A DNA stretch of 64,000 nt, taken from assembly GCF_027580225.2 (NCBI RefSeq), contig NC_073353.2, forward strand, positions 31,811,501-31,875,500, written 5' to 3'. A program made the position numbers and the translations under genes. Source of the stretch: Misgurnus anguillicaudatus (Eukaryota > Chordata > Actinopteri > Cypriniformes > Cobitidae). Below are positions 34,190-44,310 of this stretch, one piece after another; positions within the stretch are counted from its first letter, which is position 1; every line of letters starts with the position of its first letter. The notes below the pieces were generated by a model. It saw only the letters and a list, made by a program, of their open reading frames with translations. It made no database searches and had not been told where the DNA came from.

Positions 34190-34460
34190 AATGCTCTTTC
34201 TTCTTTTACATTTCCCTCCTCCTAGCTGCTTAAAAAAACAATCCTTTGTGCAGCTATTAACAACCTCTAATTTCGAAGTCACGCACTCCTGGGGAAAACA
34301 CCGTGTTCAGAAGGTTGTTGAGTCACGAATCTAATTTAGAATGTGTGGGGATGATCGTCCTCGAACCTTGAGCACACGCACCCTTTCACTGGGCTGCCGG
34401 GACACTGAGAGCCATAACCAGAGGGAGGGGCATCATTTCCAATTGAGAGAAGATTTATGG
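34190..34460. other. possible conserved non-coding element with paired SOX-like sites
   Basis: Repeat-free mixed-complexity block. ACAATCCTTTGT (34238-34249) holds two inverted SOX-like half-sites (ACAAT and its partner TTTGT) 2 bp apart. TAATTT and AATTAA cores are nearby. Regulatory role is inference. Confidence 0.35.
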
Positions 34461-34784
34461 TTAAGATCTGGAGTAGTAAAGACAGTAAACAACATAGAAT
34501 ATTAATTAAGAAATAGTGAAAGAAAATTAGTTACAATTTTATACACAAAAAAAATGTGACTTTGCAAAACAACCAAACTAAATTGAGAGTAAATGTGAAA
34601 ATTATAAAAGTGTTTTCAGATATGAAAATTGTAATAGTGCAGAAATGATGTGGTGCTGTTATAAAATATTTTTACGTCTCTAAAGTAGATTCATAAGGAT
34701 TTTTACACTTTAAAATGTTATAAAGTTTTAGCAGTAAAGCTGCTCATATGTTACAGTAAATGATCCTTACATGCTGCTCACTAG

Positions 34785-35862
34785 TAGGGGTGGCACGGTT
34801 CATGAAAAAAATCGGAACCGTTCGGTTCGCTTGTCTCGGTTCGGAGCGCGTGTGTGTCGTACGGTTCATGGCATGCGCAATGTATGTAGCCTCGTGCGCT
34901 GTATGTGACCTCAGATAGCGTGTTCCCCTTTCGCGAATAGCGCGGAAGAAGAGGTGACTGGTGTGGAGAGTGAGTGCTGCCGGTCATGTTACGTGTAGAA
35001 ATGGCAAAGAGGGAGAGAAAAAGAAGTCTGCCCGCAGTTGGAGGATGCGCCAGCGTCGTATAAGTTTGGTGTGTGGAAACATTTTTTATTTCATGTTACC
35101 TATGATGACAGCGGAAAATAAAACAATAGATACAGCCACACGCGACAGCCTTCTCTCCGACCATTTATCTAATCTGAGGTAATGAACACTGTTTTACGTC
35201 TTTTCGTATTCAGCGCTATTTTTAGCCTTTCGTTGATAAAACGAAAGCGGCTGATTTCCGCGTAGTTTCATTTTGCTAGCGTGTGAAAGTTGCGCGATCT
35301 TATTTCATAAACTGCCCCTTAAAGTAATCAGGACAGAAATGGTCAAAAGTGGACAAAAGAGACGGATTTAAATATTACAGCTGTAAACGTTATGTTTCTC
35401 TCTCGTTCACATATTCTCTCTGCAGTAAGCAGCCTCTCAGTGATAAATCTTAGAGCTACACTGAAGTTGGCATTTTGATAAAGGCAAGTTATCTTTGTGT
35501 GCTAAAAATGCACACAAAGTTCATGTCGATGGCAATACACATTCTCTTTTTTGCCAAATAAATGAAAAGCATGTTGAAATCATCAACGTCTTCCCTCTCG
35601 CTGTGTCAAAATCTCGCCTGGCTTTCCTCAGGGATGTTCCCAATAATGTGCTTAAAGTCAAATTCAGTTTGTGCATGATTACATGATATAACTTTTTTAA
35701 TACTGTATCCTAAATTATGGATAATTAATACATTAATAATAAGATAATACATTTCTGGAGTGTTAAAAAAAATAACAACAAGAACCGTACTGAACCGAGA
35801 ACCGTGACCATAGAACCATGATACGAACCGAACCGAGGGTTTTGTGAACCGTGCCACCCCTA
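34785..35862 (+). mobile_element. hAT element relic, 1078 bp, 8-bp TSD
   Basis: CTCACTAG is duplicated exactly at 34777-34784 and 35863-35870. The ends TAGGGGTGGCACGGTTCA and TGAACCGTGCCACCCCTA are perfect 18-bp inverted repeats. Subterminal CGGTTCG/CGAACCG words recur. The interior retains a BED-type zinc finger start (35041-35121), and the rest of the transposase is gone. Confidence 0.9.
35041..35121 (+). pseudogene. BED-type zinc finger start of a hAT transposase
   Basis: One frame reads LEDAPASYKFGVWKHF, then LFHVTYDDSGK, then a stop at about 35119. BED fingers of hAT transposases begin with an aromatic pair in a KSxVWKHFGF-like phrase followed by an acidic DxxGK turn, which is what is seen. 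The zinc-binding Cys/His residues that should follow are lost. The BED finger binds the transposon ends. This copy cannot encode a working protein. Confidence 0.65.
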
Positions 35863-35870
35863 CTCACTAG

Positions 35871-36123
35871 TGATCCAAATATCACCATATGCAAAATATG
35901 CATGCATGCTAGAATTATACTTTATGCAAGAATATGCACTTTTACGTCATGTATTTTCTCCGCATACAGTATGCTCTAATGAAAATAAAGGGTGAATTGC
36001 AATAAAGAAACAGACAAAGAAATTAGTTAAACTTTATTTTAAGCGGTCTTGTAATCTTTTTTCTCATTAGTGTACTAGTACATCCAAGATGTTTATGTGT
36101 TTCTTTGTTTAGTTGAGAAGAAC
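35871..36123. other. nothing recognised
   Basis: AT-rich gap with ATGCATGC-type words. Confidence 0.4.
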
Positions 36124-36127
36124 TTAA

Positions 36128-36469
36128 AGGATTAGTCAATTTTTCTTAAAAAAAATCCAAATAATTTACTCACCACCATGTCATCCAAAATGTTGATGTC
36201 TTTCTTTGTTCAGTCGAGAAGAAATTATGTTTTTTGAGGAAAACATTCTAGTATTTTTCTCATTTTAATGGACTTTAATGGACCTCAACACTTATTTTAA
36301 TGCAGTTTAAAATTGGAGTTTCAAAGGACTCTAAACGATCTAAAACGAGGCATAATGGTCTTATCTAGCGAAACGATTGTCATTTTTGGCAAGAAAAATA
36401 AAAAATATGCACTTTTAAACCACAACTTCTCGTCTTCCTCCGGTCCTGTGACGTGCCAGCGCCAATCCT
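36128..36469 (+). mobile_element. TTAA-flanked element (AGGATTAGTC)
   Basis: TTAA at 36124-36127 and 36470-36473. The ends AGGATTAGTC and CAATCCT are short inverted repeats. The body has ACTCACCACCATGTCATCC and TTTGTTCAGTCGAGAAGAAA, recalled from an abundant cyprinid element. Confidence 0.65.
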
Positions 36470-36499
36470 TTAATAAATTTAATAGATTAATAGAATTAA

Positions 36500-36901
36500 A
36501 AGGGACATTTTACATTTTTACTTTTTTAAGATTTTCTGGTGTCCCCAGAGTACATATGTGAAGTTTTAGCTCAAAATATCATATAGATGATTTATTATAG
36601 CATGTTAAAATTTCCACTTAGATGTGATGTGAGCAAAATGTACCTTTTTTGGTTGTGTCCCTTTTAACTGCAAATGAGCTGATCTCTGCACTAAATGGCA
36701 GTGCTGTGGTTGGATAGTGCAGTTTTATCCCCTTCTGAAATCACAAGGGGAACCAAATTCCAATGACCTATTTTTTCGCATGCTTGCAGGATTGGTTTAC
36801 CAAAACTAAGATACTGGGTTTTTTCACATTTGATAGAAGCATGGGGACTCAATTATAGCACTTAAACATGGAAAAAGTCAGATTTTCATGATATGTCCCC
36901 T
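36500..36901 (+). mobile_element. TTAA-flanked element, family A copy 4
   Basis: TTAA at 36496-36499 and 36902-36905. It starts AAGGGACATTTTAC (counting one A of the site) and ends GATATGTCCCC. Same orientation and landmarks as 2218-2631. Only 26 bp separate it from the preceding TTAA element. Confidence 0.75.
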
Positions 36902-36905
36902 TTAA

Positions 36906-37867
36906 TAGATTCAATTGATATGTATTTGCAAAGTTACTTATAATTCGTAGAATGTCTATTTCGGACCATGACAATAAAGTGTTTGCTTATTTATTAAGCA
37001 GAAAGTCAACAAATACTTTAAGAATATTTTGTTGATATATAAGTGCAATGTTCCTAGTCAAAGGGCACCATCAAAATATAGCGATAACAGAAAATGACTA
37101 CTTACATTCACACATACACATAAATGTGTGAATTGTTTCATTGTGATTGAATTAATAATTGCTTTCAATCATTGAATAATTAACCTATATTATTCTTTAC
37201 AAGGCATGTGTCTACCAGCCAGAGACACAATGCAGCAGAAACAAAGTTTCTGTTGAGCAGGAAAAACCTCCTTAAGAGTCGACAGGAGCTCATCCTCTCC
37301 CACCCGAACACATACACCTGTTCACTCTCCCATGGAGAAACAACCACAGAGAGGGAAAGCAGAGGAGACTGGCAGACAGCCAGGATTACTCTACCACTTC
37401 AACCAGTTCTCAATCTCTCTCGCTCCCATGCTCCTTTTTTCATTTTCTGCTATCTTTGAATTCAGTCACTGTACTTTCGAATCACAAATATATGCAAAAC
37501 CCAAGCTCGGTTTGGCGTCTTTCTATGTGACTACACATGCGTAAGCAATGAGAAACATTCTTCCGGTGCGCACATACACACAGTTTCTCAAAGCAGTTGT
37601 GGATGACTTGCATGGAAGTTAACACCAGAAAATATTTGCTAATTTTTGCATGTTGGACTCATGGTTAATTAGCTGGCTTACTTTGGATGTCAACATTAAT
37701 TATAAACATGAATATTTGCATCTAACTACACTGTAGAAAGTGCTAAAAATAACTGTTTGGTTTGTCCGCATTTGCTCCAATTGGGTTAAAACAACCAATT
37801 TTTTTAAGGGGCTGAGTGAACTTTAATGCTGAAACAAGAAGTAGGAGCGGCTGCGATGGACTGTTTG
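36906..37867. other. unannotated, with a short fish-repeat piece near 37728-37810
   Basis: ACACTGTAGAAAGTGC followed by ATTGGGTTAAAACAACCAAT resembles a widespread fish small element, truncated here. The rest (including 37208-37544 frames) has no support. Confidence 0.4.
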
Positions 37868-38030
37868 TAGGGTTGCCACCTGTCCCGGTTTTACCGGGAT
37901 TGTCCTTCTTTTTAATAACCTGTCCCGGGAAATGTATCAACTTTCCCGGGACACTGAATGTCCCGGTTTTCGAAAAGCTATGTTAATATGAAATTTAGCG
38001 CGCGCACGGCAGAGAGGGAGACCTTGCGTC

Positions 38031-38511
38031 CATAGATATGTATATAAAGGCTAGATGGCTCGTCCGCGCTGCTGGCCAATTGAGTGCAACGTCCGCATTT
38101 TGGCGGCCATCTTACGACAGGGCGCTCGCTCACTCGTAGCATTGAGTTTTAATGATGCAGGTACTTTTAAATGACCATAACTTGCTTAATTTTTTACCGA
38201 TTTTCAAACGGTTTGGTTTGTTATAAACGTCAAAGATGTACCTATGACACTGCATACCTATACTAAAAATAAAAAATAAATTCATGAAACATGTTAAAGC
38301 ATCCAGAATTATAGCCACGTTAATAACGTTTGTAAAAACCCAAACCGTTTGAAAATCGGTAGAAAATTGAGCAAGTTATGGTCATTTAAAAGTACCTGCA
38401 CCATTAAACTCAATGCTACGAGTGAGCGAGCGCCCTGTCGTAAGATGGCCGCCAGGTGATGCCGTTAGGGACTCCGCCTTGAGCCATCTAGCCTTTATAT
38501 ACATATCTATG
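38031..38511. mobile_element. foldback element with perfect 8-bp TSD inside the hAT relic
   Basis: CTTGCGTC is duplicated at 38023-38030 and 38512-38519. Arms starting CATAGATATGTATATAAAGG and mirrored at the right end extend about 140 bp each (including GCGAGCGCCCTGTCGTAAGA on the right). The 8-bp duplication suggests hAT-type mobilisation. Non-coding. Confidence 0.85.
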
Positions 38512-38671
38512 CTTGCGTCTGTGTGTGTGTTTGCCTCATTCAGCGCATGTAAGACAGAGAGCATCCTGATTGGCCTGTTTCAGGAAATCAACCAATCAAT
38601 TGTCAGTGTGGGCAGGCTTTTATCTCTTCTCCCGAACCAAACTAATCAGTGTATCTAGAAACAGGAGCGCC

Positions 38672-38843
38672 ATGGCAGAGGGAGAGTGCCCCAAAAGCGA
38701 AAATATAAGACACATTTTACACCAGACTACACGAAAGTGTATCCCTGTCTTAAAAGAGTTAAAATCTTGCATGGTGTAGAGTTTGTAACAGAGACTTCAG
38801 CTTTTCCCATGGCGGGTTAAATGATTGTAAAATACATGTTGAG
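38672..38843 (+). pseudogene. broken N-terminal exon of a hAT-type transposase (zinc finger, splice donor)
   Basis: The ATG at 38672 starts MAEGECPK. One base is missing in an A run, and the next frame reads KRKYKTHFTPDYTKVYPCL. A second frameshift near 38770 leads to WCRVCNRDFSFSHGGLNDC and KIHVE. C-x2-C, then His-Gly-Gly and a later His form a BED-like zinc finger of the kind found in vertebrate hAT-derived proteins. The frame ends exactly at GAG|GTGAGT (donor at 38844), so this is a recognisable exon. No downstream exons remain. Confidence 0.7.
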
Positions 38844-39009
38844 GTGAGTTCAACAAGTTTAATTTCATGTGCATATTTGCTAGTTGCTATTTAGACCTGT
38901 TTAAAGTTGCAATGGAATATAAATAAAAACAGTTTACATAAATAGTATAAGCAGCTTTAATAAATTGTAAACCTGATTTACATATTTTAACATAATGAAC
39001 AAATAATTG

Positions 39010-39309
39010 GGTAACACTTTACAATAAGGTTCATTAGTTAACACATGAACTAATAATAAACTGCACTTATAGCATAAAGCAATTTTGTATCTTTGTTAAT
39101 GTTAATAATACATTTATTTAAATCTTGTTAACATTAGTTAATGCACTGTGAACTAACATGACTAAACCATGAACAGCTGTATTTTTATTTACTAACGTTA
39201 TCAAAGATTAACAAATACAGTAACAAATGTACTGCTCACGGTTAGTTCATGTTGGTTAACTAATGTTAACAAATAAGAATTGAAAAAAAGATAATTGTAA
39301 AGTGTTTCC
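39010..39309. mobile_element. small hAT-type element (GGTAACACTTTACAAT), 8-bp TSD
   Basis: AATAATTG is duplicated at 39002-39009 and 39310-39317. The ends GGTAACACTTTACAATAA and the complement of TAATTGTAAAGTGTTTCC differ at few positions. The body repeats TTAGTTAAC and ATGAACTAA words. A related degraded copy is at 60648-60958. Confidence 0.85.
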
Positions 39310-39344
39310 AATAATTGCATAGGCCTATAGAAATATTATGCTAT

Positions 39345-39357
39345 GGGGGGGGGGGGG
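39345..39357 (+). repeat. homopolymer of 13 G
   Basis: Same length as the run at 21825-21837. Lies inside the hAT relic beside its inserted element. Confidence 0.9.
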
Positions 39358-39687
39358 CTTGTGAGCAAACCAATTGGCCGGGTCATCGATATGTCCAGGT
39401 TTTTTATCAGACATGGGTGGCAACCCTAACTGTTTGTGATGTCATTTCATAAATATGAATTAGGTTGTGCTGATGTTGCTATATAACCGTCCCTAAAACG
39501 TATTCTAATTAATATTCATTTGTCACAATATGACTCGTAAAACAGCATTGTTTGTATTTGTTTGCATTGTGTGGCACTTTTCTTAATAGGTCAATGGACT
39601 GATATATTCAAATATCTGTTATTGACATGGTTAAAGGGGTCTTAACAGTACATTGTCAAATAAAAGGAACATTAAATATACATATTT

Positions 39688-40388
39688 CAAGGTTCCCACA
39701 CATTAGTTAACTTCAAATTCAAGGACCTTTCAAGGACTTTCCAAGTCCAATATCCTCAAACTCAAGGACTAGATGTGGGGACACATTTCAAGTGAGAGCA
39801 AGGTTACATCGTGTTACCTTTTAAGATACATTGTTACAGTTCCCTTTTGAGGGAACTCCCGCTGCGTCACTGCGGTGACACTTTGGGGACGCCTCCACTG
39901 GTAAGTGCGTTTGAATGTGTATATCAAATTTAACCAATAATGAGGCTTAACGACAAAGACAGGGTGACGCGGAAGCCAGGAAGTATATCGCTATCTGAAA
40001 TATTGCCAAAGACGGCGTTACAGGGACGGAGGAAGAAGATGCAGCGTCTCGTTCCCTTCTCATGGAATCAACAGTTACGCACGTAACCCGAGACGTTTTC
40101 ATTTGTCAAACACAACTATGCAAAAAAACATTTTGGTATGAATCAACATTCGCATACAGAAAATATAAGCATTTAAAGCGAACAGTTTATCATGTGTGCT
40201 TAAAAAGTCTACTACACAGGGAATAATATGGATTTTTTTTCCAGCAAAACTTCTTGTATAAAATAGATTCAAGCCCTTTCAATGACCTGTATCTATGTAT
40301 GCATATTTTCAAAAACTTCCCAGGGCCTTGAATTTTTCCCCCCAGATTCACAAACGATCAAGGATTTCAAGGACCCGTGGGAACCCTA
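39688..40388. mobile_element. hAT-like element (GGTTCCCAC) hosting a GTTCCC-family copy
   Basis: The left end CAAGGTTCCCACACATTAG and right end CCCGTGGGAACCCTA are imperfect inverted repeats. Subterminal CAAGGACTTTCCAAG and CCTTGAA words recur, as in a common vertebrate hAT type. The flanking duplication is unclear. Segment 39832-40100 is an insertion of another family. Confidence 0.65.
39832..40100 (+). mobile_element. GTTCCC/CGCTGCGTC repeat family, copy 3
   Basis: GTTCCCTTTTGAGGGAACTC, CGCTGCGTCACTG, GAATGTGTATATCAAATT, GACGCAGCGTCTCGTTCCC-like GATGCAGCGTCTCGTTCCC and CAGTTACGCACGTAACCC appear in the family order. The right subterminal motif mirrors the left one. Confidence 0.7.
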
Positions 40389-41246
40389 TATTTTCAAACA
40401 AATGCAAGGTCAGTAATAAAAGAATGATTATAAAACTTAGAATCCTGTAATTTTGTTCAATGTTACACGTTGTTTTGGTTATTTCCCAGTTTCCGACTGG
40501 TTCCACTATTCCATCTTTTTCGAAATATCAGGTGCTAAAACTAAAGTGAGTTGTATTTAGTAGCCTACCAGACATGCACTTTTAATGCAAGCCAGCAGAA
40601 GTACACCATTTAATACCAGGGGATTAAGTTCGGTTAAGCGGCCCAAAAGTGAAAAGTGAGGGCGTTCCTTATAGCAAGCATGTCTATGAATCTCTGAATC
40701 CTAAACTTAAAAACAGACGACACACAAAAGATCTGTAAAGCTTAATAATCGCCCACATCCACATGTAAACACTGTCACTCACGAAAGTAATATAACCCGC
40801 AATTACGTGTGCTGTATATGTAGCCGTCTGGTTCGAGCTCGTTTATGTGGTTTATTTTCCTGTCTGAAACTCTTTGCTACATCTGGGTGCTTCTGAGAGT
40901 GAAAGAGTGAGATTTAATAGGGCGAAGAATACTGCATTATTACAGCACTTTCGGAGAGGAACGATAAAGGTGAAAATGTCCTATGGCTTCCTAATGAAAC
41001 TCGCTAGCCCATCAAGCGCACAGGCTAATAGGCATTAGAGCAACACCGCGGTTAAAAGGTGAGCTTATTAGGACACAAAACAACACAGTCACCCACGCAC
41101 ATCACACTTATAACGTGGCCCATCAGCAGATCGCTTTATTTTACCTCGGAATGTAACCAGCTGCATTGCAGGAAGATGATCGTGTTGGGAATTTACACAG
41201 GAAAGATTAAAAATTGACATTGCAACAATAATAGGCAACAATAAGA
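40389..41246. other. unannotated; possible conserved stretch at 40.85-41.1 kb
   Basis: The 40850-41110 segment is repeat-free with ATTA/TAAT cores (AGGCTAATAGGCATTAG). Nothing coding. Confidence 0.3.
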
Positions 41247-41250
41247 TTAA

Positions 41251-41773
41251 AGGTCCCGTTCTTTGTGTGTTTTTAAAGCTTTGATTGTGTTAACAGTGCA
41301 CAATAATATGTGTTCATGTTTCATGTGTAAAAAAAACGCTGTAACTTACTTATCTGTATAGCACTGTTTTCACTGTCCTCAAAACAGGTTGATGTCTTCC
41401 TTGTTCTATGAAGTCCCTTCTTCAGAAATACGTAACGAGTTCTGATTGTGTAGTTTGTTTAGTGTGTTGTGATTCGTTAGCAGCTTAGCTTGCCGTTAGC
41501 TTAGCTTGCCGTTAGCTTAGCTGGCAACTGACGTATTCCTGTGGGCGGAGTTTAGTCAAAAACTATTCTAGTGACATCATTAAAGCAGGAAGTAGCGGGC
41601 TGTAGTCCAAACCGGCCATTCGCTGTAGGCTTTCACTTTCGAATTCTGTTAAAGAAAATAACGCCTGGCAGTGAACTTTGAGCTTTATCATTTTACAGGT
41701 TTTATTTATGCTATTATAGCAACATTACACACTAACTAGGGTTTAAAAAATGGGATCAGGAAGAAGGTGACCT
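41251..41773. mobile_element. TTAA-flanked element (AGGTCCCGTTC)
   Basis: TTAA at 41247-41250 and 41774-41777. The ends AGGTCCCGTTC and AAGAAGGTGACCT are loosely inverted. It includes a 16-bp tandem of TTAGCTTAGCTTGCCG (about 41477-41526). Recalled as a fish family. Confidence 0.6.
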
Positions 41774-41777
41774 TTAA

Positions 41778-42709
41778 ATGCAGTTTAAATAGGCATTTAT
41801 GAAGTGTATTGGTGGCACTGTGAGCAACATACTCATGCCGGATAGCTGCCTATGCTTCTGCTTTCTGTGGGTAAAATTTTTCCCACAACCACTTTGTTTT
41901 GGAGTTTTAATCTGTTTTACTCCATCGAGTCCTCCCATTGTCTCCTCTCATGGGTGTGGGGCAGTGGAGCATGGCTTAAACTGCTGGAGTTCACCTATGT
42001 GAGAGAAGTATCCGGCATGAGTTTATATCTGGATCACTGCCCTGAGCATCTGCCCACAAAACAAAAGGCCAATTACAACCTGGCTCTATCAAAACATGAC
42101 CCAATGAGGGAAAACATTGTGTTTAACAATATCACCTTTCATCAGTGTCTGTCATACATTATACAAGTTGAGTACCCGTCTTGACTCGACAGAAAAAGTG
42201 CCATTGGGAAAACATAAATCATACTGTATGTGAGCTGTGATATAGTGTGTAGGGCAAAACGTACTTTACGTGCTACTAAGAAGTCTTTTATTTTGATGTC
42301 AATCTCTTAGAGATTGCATGTTGTTGTATGATAGACAGATAGAATTTACTGGATGCTCTTTGAACTATTGCACATATTCATAATCATTACCTCCCTGAAA
42401 CGAAGATCTTGAAAAAAGTAAAATTGAGATTTTGATTAAAGACCTCTGCTCTCTTTTGACTTTCCAAGTGATTCTGCAGTGAGTGAGTGTTGAGTGGATG
42501 TAACATGGTTAAAGTAATACTGTGATTAGCGACTGGGCGGTCAGGGAGAAAGACCATTAGCACCATTATTGTTCATTAGGATCAGACTCTTGGAGGACAA
42601 ATGCTTCCCACTGCTTTATTCACTCAGTTCACAAAGTTCGGTTTTTTGCTTTGTTTGGTGTAAAGGGATCCAGCAATTAAGCCAGATATGAAAACATTAT
42701 TAATCTGTA
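41778..42709. other. unannotated
   Basis: A 110-codon plus-strand frame (41852-42184) has no recognisable domain and no start context or splice support. No repeats were recognised. Confidence 0.4.
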
Positions 42710-42713
42710 TTAA

Positions 42714-43119
42714 AGGAATAGTCTACTCATTTTCAATATTAAAATATGTTATTACCTTAACTAAGAATTGTTGATACATCCCTCTATCATCTGTGTGCGT
42801 GCACGTAAGCGCTGGAGCGCGCTGCGACGCTTCGATAGCATTTAGCTTAGCCCCATTCATTGAATTGTACCATTTAGAGATAAAGTTAGAAGTGACCAAA
42901 CACATCAACGTTTTTCCTATTTAAGACGATTGGTTATACGAGCAAGTTTGGTGGTACAAAATAAAACGTAGCGCTTTTCTAAGCGGATTTAAAAGAGGAA
43001 CTATATTTTATGGCGTAATAGCACTTTTGGGAGTACTTCGACTCGCCTGAAAAGTCCGCTCCCCTTCTCACTCTCATAATGGGAGAGGGAGGGTGTTACT
43101 GCGCCGAGTCAAAGTACAA
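42714..43119. mobile_element. TTAA foldback (AGGAATAGTC), truncated copy
   Basis: The left end follows TTAA (42710-42713) and matches 30786-31241 for about 330 bp. It then diverges into CTCTCATAATGGGAGAGG and stops at a T-run near 43120. The right terminus is absent. Confidence 0.7.
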
Positions 43120-43129
43120 TTTTTTTTTT

Positions 43130-43232
43130 TTTGCTGGTCAGGCTAGAAGGACAACTGACCAACCAGCTTAAACCAGCTTGACCAGGCTGAAAGCTTGTTG
43201 GCTGGTCTCAGCTGGTTTGACTTCTTTTTTCG
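43130..43232. repeat. AGCTGGT-rich repeat
   Basis: Repeated CAGCTTAAACCAGCTTGACC and GCTGGTCTCAGCTGG words. A similar block lies at 44165-44310. Confidence 0.6.
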
Positions 43233-43496
43233 AGGGCACACAATGCGAAGTTCGTCACAAAATGTATGTAGCCTGTCATGTGGGTGATTCGTAATTTCAA
43301 AATATGTGTTTGGCGCGTCGAGTGAACCTCTGTGCATCATGTGTCTTGTCAAAATAAGTGCCTGCTGCAGACGCGTCTTAAGAGTTTATGATAAAAGAGA
43401 CGCTCACGTTTGCCAGATACTCGCATAATCTCATTGTTTTGTGAACGTGAGCGTCTCCTTTATCATTTTTGATGCGTGTGCAGCAGGCACTTATTT

Positions 43497-44022
43497 CCCT
43501 GCTGAAAAAACAGCATACCAGCAAGACCAGCATATGTTGTGTTTTGGTGCTGGTTTGCTAGTGAACACCAGCTAAACCAGCATCAGCACCAGTATTAGCA
43601 CCAGCTAAACCAGCACGAAACCAGCATTAGCACCAGCTAAACCAGCTACAAACCAGCATTAGCACCAGCATCCCATGCTGGTCATACCAGCAAGACCAGC
43701 ATATGTATGTGTAGCTTCTTCTTCTAGACGTTACATTAGCAATATGCTCGCTCATAATGTCGCGTCATAGCCGCAGCAAATTTGACTGCTTATGCTATTG
43801 TGTATTATGTTATGCTATCTGTCGTTTTTCTGTGCTTTTACTGCTTCTATTAATGTAAAGCTGCTTTGAAACAATTGAGTATTGTGAAAAGCGCTATATA
43901 AATAAAATTGAATTGAATTGAATTGAATTGTGTTTTGGTGCTGGTATGCTGGTGACCACCAGCTAAACCAGCATAGACCAGCATAATTCCAATGCTGGTC
44001 CATGCTGTTTTTTCCAGCAGGG
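43497..44022. mobile_element. CCCTGCTG foldback of CCAGC words, 3-bp TSD
   Basis: The ends CCCTGCTGAAAAAACAGC and GCTGTTTTTTCCAGCAGGG are inverted. TTT flanks both sides. The body is built from ACCAGCA, CAGCTAAACCAGC and TGCTGGT words. It is itself interrupted by an L2-type 3' end at 43707-43928. Confidence 0.75.
43707..43928 (+). mobile_element. 5'-truncated L2-type LINE 3' end
   Basis: TGTAAAGCTGCTTTGAAACA, then AAAGCGCTATATAAATAAAA, then TTGAA repeats is the typical fish L2-type 3' terminus recognised for retroposition. The surrounding array reads ATATGT...TGTGTTTTGGTGCTGG on either side, as it does uninterrupted at 43533-43552, which proves the insertion. Confidence 0.75.
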
Positions 44023-44164
44023 TTTTACAAAACACATGATGCACATGGTTCACAACAAACACATATTTTAAAAACACGAGCAACACACATGACACATATT
44101 TTGAATTTGCGCCCCTCAGAAGAGCAGTCACGAGCCGCCACTGGGATTAGCTGCTCCTCCTAGA

Positions 44165-44310
44165 CTGGGAAAGCTGTTTAAGCTGGTCTTCCAGCCTGGC
44201 TTCCAGCACCAGCTAAAAATTGGCCAAACCACTCTAAAACCAGCTTGCCGCACTACCTTAACCAGCTAAACCAAAGTCAAAGGCCTGTTTTTAGCTGATA
44301 TTTTCAGTAT
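44165..44310. repeat. AGCTGGT/ACCAGCT-rich repeat
   Basis: AAGCTGGTCTTCCAGCCTGG and CACCAGCTAAAAATTGGCC words, similar to 43130-43232. Probably another decayed copy. Confidence 0.55.

Larger units (their letters stand above)
37868..39428 (+). mobile_element. hAT relic, 1561 bp, hosting two further elements
   Basis: ACTGTTTG is duplicated exactly at 37860-37867 and 39429-39436. The ends TAGGGTTGCCACCTGTC and GACATGGGTGGCAACCCTA are inverted. CCCGGTTTTACCGGG and further CCCGGG words lie near the left end. It contains a broken first transposase exon (38672-38843), an inserted element at 38031-38511 and another at 39010-39309, each with its own 8-bp duplication. Confidence 0.9.
43255..44145. mobile_element. 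foldback element split by a CCCTGCTG element
   Basis: The left arm (43255-43420) and right arm (43430-43496 continuing at 44023-44145) are reverse complements. GTGCCTGCTGCAGACGCG, GAGACGCTCACGTT and AAAATATGTGTTTG have their mirrors. The right arm is interrupted exactly at TTT by 43497-44022. Confidence 0.7.

Noticed and set aside
41852..42184. 110-codon frame with Trp-rich start
   Set aside because: No domain, no upstream gene structure, single strand of evidence.
43130..44310. Regularly spaced CCAGC/GCTGG words as a CRISPR-like array
   Set aside because: Spacing and unit sequence vary, words occur in both orientations, and terminal inverted repeats identify foldback elements in a vertebrate genome.
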